Source: Pseudomonadota bacterium (GTDB taxonomy: Bacteria > Pseudomonadota > Alphaproteobacteria > Rhodobacterales > Rhodobacteraceae). From it: a stretch of 64,000 bases of DNA. Where the stretch lies: positions 1 through 64,000 of the forward strand of contig JAKALB010000001.1 in NCBI GenBank assembly GCA_021813365.1, read 5' to 3'. Both the position numbers and the translations under genes were made by a program. Of this stretch, positions 1 through 8,122 are shown in pieces (the stretch's first letter is position 1; the number at the start of each line of letters is the position of its first letter). The notes beneath the pieces were generated by a model. The model did no database searches. It was not told the DNA's origin and saw only the letters and a program-made list of their open reading frames with translations.

Positions 1-1
1 G

Positions 2-1993
2 GCGCTGCTGGCCGCCCATCCAGACAATCCCGAACTGGCACGTATCGCCTATCACGTGCTGATCGACCGGGCCCTGGGCAGCATCGACCCGGCGTCGGCG
101 CTGCCCTGGCTGGACAGGGCCATCGCGCTGGATCCGCAGGATTTCGACTGGCAGATGCTGAAGCTGAACCTGCTGGTCGCCGGGGGCGACAAGGCCGCGG
201 CCGTCGCGCATCTTGAAGCCATGTATGCGACCTTTCCGGGCGACAAGTCGGTCCGCGACCTGCTGATCGCCTGGTATCTGCAAGACAGGGATCTGGACGG
301 GGCCGAAGCCTTCCTGCGCCGCGTGGCCGACGACGCCGCCAGGGGCACCGGCGCGACCGCAGCGAAGCAAGCGCAGTCGGCGCGGCTGAACGTGGTGCAG
401 TTCCTGAACCAGATGCGTGGCCGAGACGCGGCCCGGGTCGAACTGGACAGGCTGATAGCCGCCGCGCCGCAGAACGCGGCCTACAAGGCCACCCGCGCCG
501 CGATGGATTTCGAATCGGGCAACAGGGATCAGGCGATCGCCGCACTGGAGGCCTTGCTGAAGAACGCACCGGAAACCGAAGAGATGCACAACATCAAGGT
601 CGGCCTGGCGCGTATGCTGGATCAGACCGGCAATTCGGCTGATGCGCGTGCCAGGGTCGAGGAAGTGCTGAAGCTCGATCCCGGCCATGTGCCGGCCCTG
701 AAGCTGAAAGCCGAGTGGCTGATCCAGGAAGACAGGCCGGGCGATGCGATCATCGCCTTGCGGACGGCGCTGGATCAGGATCCGAAGGATGCCGAGATCC
801 TGACACTGATGGGTCAGGCGCATGAACGCGACGGCGCGCGCGATCTGGCGGGCGAACGCTATGCTGCGGCGATTGATGCCTCGAACCGGGGTGTCGAAGA
901 ATCGCTGCGCTATGCAGCGTTCCTGATCCAGGACCGGCGCGAGGATTCGGCGCGGACGGTGATCGACAATGCGCTGCGGGTTCATCCCGACAACCTGCCT
1001 CTGCGCGCGGCGCGGGCCGAGGTGCTGATGGACCTGCGCGCCTGGGACAGCGCCACCCGTGCCGTAGCCGATCTGCGTGCCCTCGGGACCGGACCCGCCA
1101 TCGCCGCAGCCGACCGGCTGGGTGCGAAACTGCTGTTGCGGCAGCAGAAGATCGACGAGGCGATGCAGTATCTGGACAGCCTCACCGCAGGTGCAGATGC
1201 CGACCGCACCGCGGTGGCCAGCATCGTGCAGGCACAGATCGGGGCAGGCAAGCTGGACGAAGCCCGGCAATATGTCGACGCTCTGCTGGCTGCCGCGCCG
1301 CAGGATCCGACGCTGCGGGTGCTGAGCGCGCGCCTGTTCGCCCTGGCAGACAGGCCGGACCAGGCCGAAAGGATCTATCGCGCGCTGATCGCCGAACAGC
1401 CCGACGACCTGCGGCCGTTTCAGGCGCTCTACCGGCTGCTGGATTCAACCGGCCGGGCGGCCGAGGCGCAGGCCCTGCTGGAGGGGGCGCTGGCGAAGGC
1501 GCCGGACCACCCGGGTCTGAACCTGATGAAGGCTCGTGCGCTGGAAATGGCCAAGGACTGGGATGGCGCGATCGCCGTCTATGACAGGCTTTATGCCATG
1601 GATTCGAACAGCACGGTCGTGGCCAACAACCTGGCGAGCCTGCTGTCGGTGCATCGCGACGACGCCGCAAGCCTGGAACGCGCCTTCGACATTGCGCGAC
1701 GGCTGCGCGGGTCGAGCGAGCCGGCCTTCCTGGATACCTATGGCTGGATCGCCTATCGGCGTGGCGATCTTGCCGAGGCACTGGCCGCGCTGGAGCCCGC
1801 TGCCGCGGCGTCGCCCGATGCCGCCGATCTGCAGATTCACCTGGGGATGACCTATGCGGCGCTGCAACGGCCCGACGATGCCCGCCGGGTGCTGTCGGCT
1901 GCGCTGGCAAGGGTGGCCGCTGATGATGACGGCCCCGATGTGACCGAGGCGCGCAAGGTGCTGGCCGCTCTGCCCGCCAACCCCTTGCCCTAG
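2..1993 (+). CDS. TPR-repeat protein of the exosortase/EPS locus (5' end cut by window)
   Basis: The reading frame is open from base 2, so the start lies outside the window and 663 C-terminal residues are visible. The protein is built almost entirely of degenerate 34-residue TPR-type helical pairs, with recurring A.....P......L and DP.. turns, and has no catalytic motif. Such proteins act as scaffolds. In exosortase loci a large TPR protein (PrsT-type) accompanies polysaccharide export genes, and the genes downstream here (export protein, beta-barrel, exosortase) fit that. The stop codon is only three bases from the stop of the convergent glycosyltransferase gene. Family membership as TPR is clear from sequence; the link to EPS export is inferred from position. 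Confidence 0.85.
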   Translation, partial: ALLAAHPDNPELARIAYHVLIDRALGSIDPASALPWLDRAIALDPQDFDWQMLKLNLLVAGGDKAAAVAHLEAMYATFPGDKSVRDLLIAWYLQDRDLDGAEAFLRRVADDAARGTGATAAKQAQSARLNVVQFLNQMRGRDAARVELDRLIAAAPQNAAYKATRAAMDFESGNRDQAIAALEALLKNAPETEEMHNIKVGLARMLDQTGNSADARARVEEVLKLDPGHVPALKLKAEWLIQEDRPGDAIIALRTALDQDPKDAEILTLMGQAHERDGARDLAGERYAAAIDASNRGVEESLRYAAFLIQDRREDSARTVIDNALRVHPDNLPLRAARAEVLMDLRAWDSATRAVADLRALGTGPAIAAADRLGAKLLLRQQKIDEAMQYLDSLTAGADADRTAVASIVQAQIGAGKLDEARQYVDALLAAAPQDPTLRVLSARLFALADRPDQAERIYRALIAEQPDDLRPFQALYRLLDSTGRAAEAQALLEGALAKAPDHPGLNLMKARALEMAKDWDGAIAVYDRLYAMDSNSTVVANNLASLLSVHRDDAASLERAFDIARRLRGSSEPAFLDTYGWIAYRRGDLAEALAALEPAAAASPDAADLQIHLGMTYAALQRPDDARRVLSAALARVAADDDGPDVTEARKVLAALPANPLP

Positions 1994-1996
1994 GGA

Positions 1997-2776
1997 TCAG
2001 CCAAAGGGCACCACGACATAGCGCGTGCCCTGGAACACGGCGCGCAGTTCCTCGCGCAGCCGGCGCTGCAGACGCGTGACAGCATTTTCGCGCTCGGTCT
2101 TGGCCGCTTCCGGACCAGAGGAAAACCGACGCTGGATCGAGCTTTCGCTCCACGCGCCAGCGTCCTGGCGGCTGAATTCCCCCTGAATCACCGGCGCAGG
2201 AACCATCTGATAGGTCACAAGATGCGGGAACAGCGGCGAATGGTGGTTGAACAGCAATTCGTCGATCGGATCCGTCACCGCGCGAGTCAGATCCAGCAGG
2301 CGCGCGGCCGCCCTGGCCGAGATGACATAGCCGCCAGTGCCGGCGTGGCGCGAATGCAGCCGGAACAGCCCGCGCCCCCGCGCCTGACCGCCGGCTGTGC
2401 GACCCAGATGCACCCGGGTCAGCAGCGTTTCCAGCTTGACCACATCGGCATCGGCCGGAATCCATCCGGGGGACAGGTAGGCCGAGATCCCGTCCGACAG
2501 CACAAGATCGTCTTCGAAAACCATGGCATGACTGTCGCCCGAGGCGACCAGGCGCTGCCAGGTCAGCCTGTGGCTTTGAAAGCAGCCGTAGGCCCCGGCA
2601 CTGATCTTCCTGCCAGTCATGCCGGGCGCGCAATGGGTTGCGGCCGCGGCAACCTCGGGTGCCAGGGCATCTAGGGCAGCGATACGTTCGAAGGAAATGC
2701 CGGCAGCTGCGAATTGTGTGGTCATGTGTTGCAGCCGATCCGGCCGACGGTCGAGATTAATGCAGAAGGTCTTCAT
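1997..2776 (-). CDS. Glycosyltransferase family 25 (LPS/EPS type)
   Basis: The 259-residue protein starts with FCINLDRRPDRL, the N-terminal signature of GT25 (LPS beta-galactosyltransferase-like) enzymes, and has the MVFEDDL acidic motif expected to bind the metal and nucleotide sugar. It probably adds a sugar to a surface polysaccharide or LPS precursor at the cytoplasmic face of the membrane. The ATG at 2776 was chosen because a GAAAGGA ribosome-binding site lies just upstream; longer in-frame starts exist up to 2836 but lack one. It is convergent with the TPR gene and divergent from the export gene. Confidence 0.85.
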   Translation of the reverse strand: MKTFCINLDRRPDRLQHMTTQFAAAGISFERIAALDALAPEVAAAATHCAPGMTGRKISAGAYGCFQSHRLTWQRLVASGDSHAMVFEDDLVLSDGISAYLSPGWIPADADVVKLETLLTRVHLGRTAGGQARGRGLFRLHSRHAGTGGYVISARAAARLLDLTRAVTDPIDELLFNHHSPLFPHLVTYQMVPAPVIQGEFSRQDAGAWSESSIQRRFSSGPEAAKTERENAVTRLQRRLREELRAVFQGTRYVVVPFG

Positions 2777-3016
2777 CGAAATCGGTCCTTTCAGGGGGCC
2801 TAACTCGTTCAAGGCAACAGGCTCAGTCTGGCACAATCCAATCGCAGATCAGCCATGAATCGAAGCGGAAACGATAGGATGGCTTCACCGGGATTGGACC
2901 CCAATTTCATCGCAACAGGGGCCATTCCGAGGTTTTTTCTTTTCATCAGCACTTTAGCACAGTAACTTCAAGCATTGGAGTGCCCTGCGCCAGGGCCGTT
3001 AAATGAAGAGATTGAC

Positions 3017-3622
3017 ATGAGACATCTGATGATTGCCTTGCTGGGCATGCTGATGGCCGTGCTTCCCGCTGCCGCGCAGGATGCCTATCGGATCAAGCCC
3101 GGCGACACCTTGCGCATCGAGGTCGTCGAGGACACCAGCCTGAACCGCTCGGTCCTGGTGGCGCCCGATGGCCGGATCACCCTGCCGCTGGCCGGCGCGG
3201 TCAAGGTTAGCGGGTCGAGCGTGGATCAGGTCCAGGCGGATCTGGTGGCCAAGCTGTCGCCCAATTTTGCGGCGGCGCCGACGGTCTATGTCGCGATCGA
3301 GGGTCTTGCCGCCAAGCCGGCGGGCGATGGCAGCGGCGCCGGCGGAACGGTCGACGTCTATGTGATCGGCCAGGCCACCAAGCCCGGCAAATACTCGGTC
3401 AAGCGCGGGACGACGATCCTGCAATTCCTGGCCGAAATCGGCGGCTTTACCGATTTCGCGGCCACGAAACGCATTCAGCTGCACCGGATCGATGCCTCGG
3501 GCAAGGAAACGGTCTACACGCTGAACTTCGATGCGGTCGCCAATGGCGCAACGGGAACCTTGACGGGAACCGTGGCAAAGGGTGATGTGTTCATCATCCC
3601 GCCGCGGCGCCTGTTCGAGTAG
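3017..3622 (+). CDS. Polysaccharide biosynthesis/export protein (Wza-like, SLBB domain)
   Basis: The 201-residue secreted protein has a Sec signal peptide at about residues 1-21 (hydrophobic core ending in PAAAQ). A Poly_export domain follows (YRIKPGDTLRIEV, then PDGRITLPLAG), and then one SLBB domain (VYVIGQATKPGKYSV...). It is expected to form or gate the periplasmic/outer-membrane exit of an exopolysaccharide. No lipobox cysteine is present, and it is shorter than Wza and lacks the C-terminal helix, so it is probably a periplasmic member relying on a separate outer-membrane partner such as the next gene. ATG 3017 follows a purine-rich AAGAG; an upstream ATG would spoil the signal peptide. 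Confidence 0.88.
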   Translation: MRHLMIALLGMLMAVLPAAAQDAYRIKPGDTLRIEVVEDTSLNRSVLVAPDGRITLPLAGAVKVSGSSVDQVQADLVAKLSPNFAAAPTVYVAIEGLAAKPAGDGSGAGGTVDVYVIGQATKPGKYSVKRGTTILQFLAEIGGFTDFAATKRIQLHRIDASGKETVYTLNFDAVANGATGTLTGTVAKGDVFIIPPRRLFE

Positions 3623-3628
3623 GCCTGA

Positions 3629-4858
3629 ATGCAACTGAACACCATCTGTCGCGTCACCCTGGTCAGCAGCCTCGTTTCCCTGGTGTCGGCATGGGCCGCC
3701 CAGGCCCAGGATCAGGGTGGCACAAGCACGGTGTTCACCTTTTCGGAAACGGCCGACACGGTGTCGAATCCCGGCCTGGTGGTCGGCGGATCCGCCACCG
3801 CATCCTCGCTGACGACGGCGCTGGGATTTCGTCTGTCCTCCGGAACTTCCGCCGAGTCGCTGGAGCTGAACGGCGGCGTTGGTCTGGTGCTGACCGATCA
3901 GGGCGGCACGGTCGACACGCAGCTCACCACGCCCAATATCGGTCTGTCCTGGGGTCGCACCGCGCAGAACTCGGCGATGTCGGTGAATCTGGGTTATTCG
4001 CGCGACCGGATCGAGACGATGCAGTCGCTCGATTCGTTCATCAACGACGATGGCGAACTGGAGGTGCCGACCAATCCGGACGCCTTGGTGGGCATCGGCA
4101 CGAAGCAGGACATCAGCGCCGGCGCCCGGTTGGAATTGGGCAAGGCCGGGCCATTTGGCGTGACCTTTTCAGCCGATTACGCAAAGACGGACTATTTCGA
4201 CACCAGCACCAGCACGGGCCTGCTGGATAGCGAATCCTACAGCTTTGGCGTCAGCGGTCGGTATACGGTGACGCCGCTGATCGCGCTGTCGCTGGGTGTC
4301 GCCCGCAATCACAGCTGGACCGAAGGTGACACCGGCGATCCTGATTCGGTCGACGTGACGCTGGGTGCGGATTATCGCGTCTCGCCGGTGCTGAGCCTGG
4401 GCCTGAGTGTCAGCCATTCGCTGACCGATCAATCGAATTCGGCCGGACTGTCGGGGATCTACACGTTGCAGGCCGGGCAATTGTCGGTCTCGGTGACGAA
4501 TGACGCGCAGACATTGGTGTGGAGCCAGAAGACCCCGACCGGCGAAGTGACCGCACGCGCCGAGCACGGGCCGGCGGATGGGGGAACGGGCACGGTCAGC
4601 CTGCTGGGTCTGGGCTATAGCCAGGCGATCAACGACATTTCCGGCATGGGGGTTGGCCTGTTCCGGACGCAGGAGAGCGGCACCGGGTCAGACGTCGCGG
4701 CAACCGAGATGGTGCTCAGCTATAACCACGGCCTGACGCAGGACTGGGGGCTGAATCTGGGCGTGAATTATCGCCTGCGGGATGAAGCAACCGTGGGCAG
4801 TTCCGATTCTGCCGGTCTGTTCGTGACGGTCAGCCGCGACTTCAGCTTTGGCCGCTAG
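3629..4858 (+). CDS. Outer-membrane beta-barrel protein of the exosortase locus
   Basis: The 409-residue protein begins with a signal peptide (LVSSLVSLVSAWAAQAQ) and continues as alternating polar/hydrophobic strands (for example SVTNDAQTLVWSQ and LGLGYSQAINDISG), ending with the strand VTVSRDFSFGR. The pattern is that of an outer-membrane barrel and resembles proteins associated with PEP-CTERM/exosortase systems. The gene starts six bases after the stop of the SLBB export gene, so the two are probably co-transcribed and may form the polysaccharide exit together. Assignment rests on pattern and context; I cannot name a precise family. Confidence 0.7.
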   Translation: MQLNTICRVTLVSSLVSLVSAWAAQAQDQGGTSTVFTFSETADTVSNPGLVVGGSATASSLTTALGFRLSSGTSAESLELNGGVGLVLTDQGGTVDTQLTTPNIGLSWGRTAQNSAMSVNLGYSRDRIETMQSLDSFINDDGELEVPTNPDALVGIGTKQDISAGARLELGKAGPFGVTFSADYAKTDYFDTSTSTGLLDSESYSFGVSGRYTVTPLIALSLGVARNHSWTEGDTGDPDSVDVTLGADYRVSPVLSLGLSVSHSLTDQSNSAGLSGIYTLQAGQLSVSVTNDAQTLVWSQKTPTGEVTARAEHGPADGGTGTVSLLGLGYSQAINDISGMGVGLFRTQESGTGSDVAATEMVLSYNHGLTQDWGLNLGVNYRLRDEATVGSSDSAGLFVTVSRDFSFGR

Positions 4859-4952
4859 GCCGGGGCCTGGCCGGGTTTGCGTGGGCAGAGTTTCCATGGC
4901 CGGTTCGGGCGTGGCCACGGCCGGTGCAAACAGGTAATCTGGGTGCCGGCCT

Positions 4953-4975
4953 GCCCCGCCATGCGGTGGCGGGGC
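4953..4975 (+). promoter_or_regulatory. Stable hairpin in the leader just upstream of the exosortase gene
   Basis: A perfect 9-bp GC-rich stem (4953-4961 with 4967-4975) encloses a five-base loop and ends about 20 bases before the XrtD start codon, abutting its weak ribosome-binding site (GGGGCG, 4984-4989). It could end transcription from the preceding operon, or mask or insulate the start. No U-tract follows, so a simple intrinsic terminator is unlikely. Confidence 0.4.
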
Positions 4976-4995
4976 GACAGGATCGGGGCGATTGC

Positions 4996-6591
4996 ATGTC
5001 CATTCTGGAATCCAGGATGACGCCGGTGACGGGCCGCGTATCGCGGCCTGGGCTGATGTGGGTCTTGCTGCTGCTGGCCAGCGGCCTGCCGGTCTACTGG
5101 ATCGGCCTGAAATCGCTGGTCAGCGCCTGGTCAACCGCCGAATACAGCTATGGCCCGCTGATCCCGGCGATCTCGCTGTATCTGTTCCTGCGTGAATTGC
5201 GCAGATCGCCGCCGGCCCCTGCGGGCAGCCCCGCAGACCGGCGCCCGGGCATCGCGCTGTTGCTGTTCGCGCTGGTCTTCGGCATCTTCGGCAACCTGGT
5301 GCAGATCCCCGACCTGGTGACCTACGGCCTGATCTTCTGGGTCGGCGGGCTGATGCTGATCGGGCTCGGCTGGGCGCAGGGGCGGCACCATTTCCTGCCG
5401 GTGGTGCATCTGATCTTCATGCTGCCGCTGCCACAGTTCATCTACTGGAAGCTGTCGATCTTCCTGCAGGGCGTGTCGTCGCAACTGGGCGTTTTGTTCC
5501 TGTCGCAGTTGGGTGTGCCGGTGCACCTGGAAGGCAATGTGATCGATCTGGGCGTCTATCAGTTGCAGGTGGCCGAGGCCTGTTCGGGCCTGCGCTACCT
5601 GTTCCCGATCCTGTCGTTTTCCTATCTGTTTGCGATCCTGTATCGCGGACCATTCTGGCACAAGCTCGTGCTGCTGCTGGCTGCCGCACCCCTGACCGTG
5701 CTGATGAACTCGGTCCGGATCGGGGGGATCGGGCTGATGGTCAACAGCTATGGCATCAGCCAGGCTGAGGGCTTCCTGCACTTCTTTGAAGGCTGGGTGG
5801 TGTTCCTGATCTGCGTGGCGATCCTGTTCCTGATGGCCATGGGGCTACAGCGCCTGACGGCCGAGCCCAAGCCGTTTTCCGAAACCATCGACCTGGATTT
5901 TTCGGGCTTCGGCCCGCAACTGGCCCGCATCTTGTCGATCGGCAACGCACGCGGGCTGATGGTGGCGGCACTGATGTCGCTGACGGTCACCGGCATCTTC
6001 CTGCTTACCCCGGCGACACAGACCATCGCCCCCGACCGCGACCCCTTTGCCCTGTTCCCGCGCCAGTTGGACCGCTGGTCTGGCACCGCAGAGACCCTGA
6101 CGCCCGATGTCGAACAGGTGCTGAAGGCCGACGACTATGTGAACCTGACCTATTATGCCCGCGACACGGGCGAAGTGGTCAACTTCTTTTCGGCCTATTA
6201 CGTCAAGCAGACCGAGGGCTCCGGGATTCACTCGCCCGAGGTTTGCCTGCCCACCGGCGGCTGGGAGGTCTCAACCATCACCCAGCAACCGGTCGACATG
6301 ACGGCCGCGGGCTTTGGCACCTTTCGGGTGAACCGGGCGATCATCCAGAACGGGGTGACGCGCCAGCTGGTCTATTACTGGTTCGAACAGCGCGGGCGGC
6401 ATATGACCAGCGATTACGCGGCCAAGGCCAGTGTCGTCTGGGACAGCCTGACACGCGGGCGCAGCGATGGCGCGCTGGTGCGGTTCGTGACGCCCCTGTT
6501 GCCGCAAGAGCCCGAGGCGGTGGCGGATGCGCGAATGCAGCAGGTCATGGCACTGGTGCTGGGCCGCCTGCCGCGTTTTCTGCCGGAGTGA
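4996..6591 (+). CDS. xrtD: Exosortase XrtD type, fused to EpsI domain
   Basis: This 531-residue inner-membrane protein has two parts. Residues 1 to about 300 are a polytopic exosortase with the catalytic triad motifs visible: AEACSGLRYLFP (Cys196), NSVRIGG (Arg241) and GFLHFFEG (His262). The C-terminal 200 residues are an EpsI/DUF3485 domain (NFFSAYY, GIHSPEVCLPTGGWEV). Exosortases cleave C-terminal PEP-CTERM-like tripartite signals and couple the protein to the cell surface. The EpsI fusion is the architecture of the Rhodobacterales VPLPA-CTERM enzyme XrtD. ATG 4996 gives the expected N-terminus (MSILESRMTP) ahead of the first membrane segment. No VPLPA substrate gene lies in the window. Confidence 0.88.
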   Translation: MSILESRMTPVTGRVSRPGLMWVLLLLASGLPVYWIGLKSLVSAWSTAEYSYGPLIPAISLYLFLRELRRSPPAPAGSPADRRPGIALLLFALVFGIFGNLVQIPDLVTYGLIFWVGGLMLIGLGWAQGRHHFLPVVHLIFMLPLPQFIYWKLSIFLQGVSSQLGVLFLSQLGVPVHLEGNVIDLGVYQLQVAEACSGLRYLFPILSFSYLFAILYRGPFWHKLVLLLAAAPLTVLMNSVRIGGIGLMVNSYGISQAEGFLHFFEGWVVFLICVAILFLMAMGLQRLTAEPKPFSETIDLDFSGFGPQLARILSIGNARGLMVAALMSLTVTGIFLLTPATQTIAPDRDPFALFPRQLDRWSGTAETLTPDVEQVLKADDYVNLTYYARDTGEVVNFFSAYYVKQTEGSGIHSPEVCLPTGGWEVSTITQQPVDMTAAGFGTFRVNRAIIQNGVTRQLVYYWFEQRGRHMTSDYAAKASVVWDSLTRGRSDGALVRFVTPLLPQEPEAVADARMQQVMALVLGRLPRFLPE

Positions 6592-6619
6592 ACGTGCCCG
6601 GGTGCCGGCGGCGGCCGGG

Positions 6620-7834
6620 TCACGCCATCTTGGCAAAGATCCGGTCGTAAGCCGCCAGCAACTGCGGCACCGAATGATCCCAGGACAGCCGCTCGACCAC
6701 GCGCCTGCGCCCGGCCTTGCCCATGGCGCGGCCCGCGTCGGGATGGTCGATCAGCCAGGCGATCTTGTCGGCAAAATCGATGGGATCATTGGGCTTGGCA
6801 TAGAGCGACGCATCTTCGGCCGAGGCTCTGCCTTCCTTGAGATCGAACTGCACCGCCGGCTTTTCCAGGGTCATGTATTCCATGATCTTGTTCATGGTGG
6901 ATATGTCGTTCATCGCGTTTTTCGGGTCTGGCGACACGCCGATATCCGCGGTGTTCAGCACGGCCAGCAGGTCATCCCCATACAGCGCCCCGGTGAAGGT
7001 GAACCAGGCATCCAGGCCCCTTCGCGCCACATCGGCCTGCACCTCGGGCACCTGCGGGCCAAAGCCCACGATGGCAAAATGGATGTCGCGATAGCCCCTG
7101 GAGTTGATCAAATGGTCGGCGGCGGCCACCAGCAGATCCATCCCTTCCTGCTGCCCGATCACGCCGACATAGCCGATCAGGGTCTTGGCACCCTTCTTCC
7201 AGTGCGGCACCGGCGGACGAATCTCGAACTTTTCGATCCTTGGGGCAGACCTTACGATGAAAACATCCTGCGGTTTCATCCTGCCCCGGCAGACGGCGAT
7301 GGCGCGGAAGCTTTCGTTGGTTGCGATCGACACCGACGCGGTGGCAAAGGTCATCCGCTCCCACAACAGCATGATCCAGTACAGGATACCCTTCTTGCCG
7401 AACTTGGCCTCGAACAGTTCCGGGCAGACGTCGTGGTGATCGAACAGATACCGAACGCCCCAGGGCCGATACCACAGCGCCAGAACGAAGATCAGGTCGG
7501 GCGGGTTGCAGCCCTGGATCACCTGAAAACCGCGCTCGCGCCAGACCACACGGGCCAGGCGGAACCAGTGCCACAGCGAATGCAGATATTCCCTGGCATA
7601 GGCAACGGCGCCGGAATGTGCCTCGGCCGGGGCGGGATAGCGATAGATGTGCACGCCGTCGATTTCCTCGTAGGGCTTGTCCCAGCCCCGCCCGGTCGGG
7701 CAGATCACGCTGACCTGATAGCCCTGATCCGTCAGGGCCGAGGCCTCCAGCCAGACCCGGCGGTCCAGCGGCACGGGCAGATTTTCAACCACGATCAGGA
7801 CTTTGCGTCCGTTCCTGGCAACAGCACGGGTCAT
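6620..7834 (-). CDS. Glycosyltransferase family 4
   Basis: This 404-residue GT-B enzyme has an N-terminal acceptor domain (KVLIVVENLPVPLDRRVWLEA) and a C-terminal donor-binding domain with the GT4-type region IGYVGVIGQQEGMDLL, followed by IVGFGPQ and ADIGVSPDPKNAMNDISTMNKIMEYM, in which the Glu of the usual EX7E motif can be placed. It should transfer a nucleotide-activated sugar onto a growing polysaccharide. It is convergent with the exosortase gene and separated by only 28 bases, so it is probably part of the same locus. Substrate unknown. Confidence 0.85.
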   Translation of the reverse strand: MTRAVARNGRKVLIVVENLPVPLDRRVWLEASALTDQGYQVSVICPTGRGWDKPYEEIDGVHIYRYPAPAEAHSGAVAYAREYLHSLWHWFRLARVVWRERGFQVIQGCNPPDLIFVLALWYRPWGVRYLFDHHDVCPELFEAKFGKKGILYWIMLLWERMTFATASVSIATNESFRAIAVCRGRMKPQDVFIVRSAPRIEKFEIRPPVPHWKKGAKTLIGYVGVIGQQEGMDLLVAAADHLINSRGYRDIHFAIVGFGPQVPEVQADVARRGLDAWFTFTGALYGDDLLAVLNTADIGVSPDPKNAMNDISTMNKIMEYMTLEKPAVQFDLKEGRASAEDASLYAKPNDPIDFADKIAWLIDHPDAGRAMGKAGRRRVVERLSWDHSVPQLLAAYDRIFAKMA

Positions 7835-7934
7835 GAAAACTTTCGCACTCCGGTCCTGGCGAGCAGTGCAGATCCTGGAAATCCGTCAATTCTATCGCCT
7901 GACCTTGCCAGTCCGGGCGCGGAAAGGAAAGACC

Positions 7935-7956
7935 CGTGCTGCCGCGCGGCAGCACG
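7935..7956 (-). terminator. Perfect 22-bp palindrome downstream of tRNA-Thr, probable terminator
   Basis: All 22 bases form a perfect inverted repeat (11 + 11) rich in GC. Read on the minus strand it lies about 46 bases after the tRNA 3' end and is followed by a T/C-rich run (GGGTCTTTCCTTTCC), as expected for an intrinsic terminator of the tRNA transcript. Confidence 0.55.
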
Positions 7957-8002
7957 CTTCGGTCCGGGTTTTCGGGGAATTTTCACTCTCGACTGCGAGA
8001 AG

Positions 8003-8078
8003 TGGTGCCGGTGAAGGGACTCGAACCCCCGACCCCATCATTACGAATGACGTGCTCTACCAGCTGAGCTACACCGGC
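8003..8078 (-). tRNA. tRNA-Thr, anticodon CGU
   Basis: The minus strand folds as a full 76-base cloverleaf with encoded CCA (8003-8005). The acceptor stem GCCGGTG pairs with CACCGGC (8007-8013 with 8072-8078). The D arm is GCTC...GAGC, the anticodon stem CGTCA/TGATG with loop TTCGTAA (anticodon CGT, reading ACG threonine codons), and the T arm contains TTCGAGT. It lies alone between the GT4 gene and hemY, and a strong palindrome 46 bases downstream probably ends its transcript. Confidence 0.97.
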
Positions 8079-8122
8079 CTGGTGGCCGGCCTCTTAACAT
8101 CGCTCACCGGCCGTGTGTAGCC

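Noticed and set aside
2830-2850. Sigma-54 promoter (TGGCAC...) upstream of the SLBB export gene
   Set aside because: The GG to GC spacing is 14 rather than the required 12 bases and the -12 element is poor.
8003-8078. tRNA-Thr as an integration attachment site
   Set aside because: No integrase or second partial copy of the tRNA 3' end lies in the neighbourhood.
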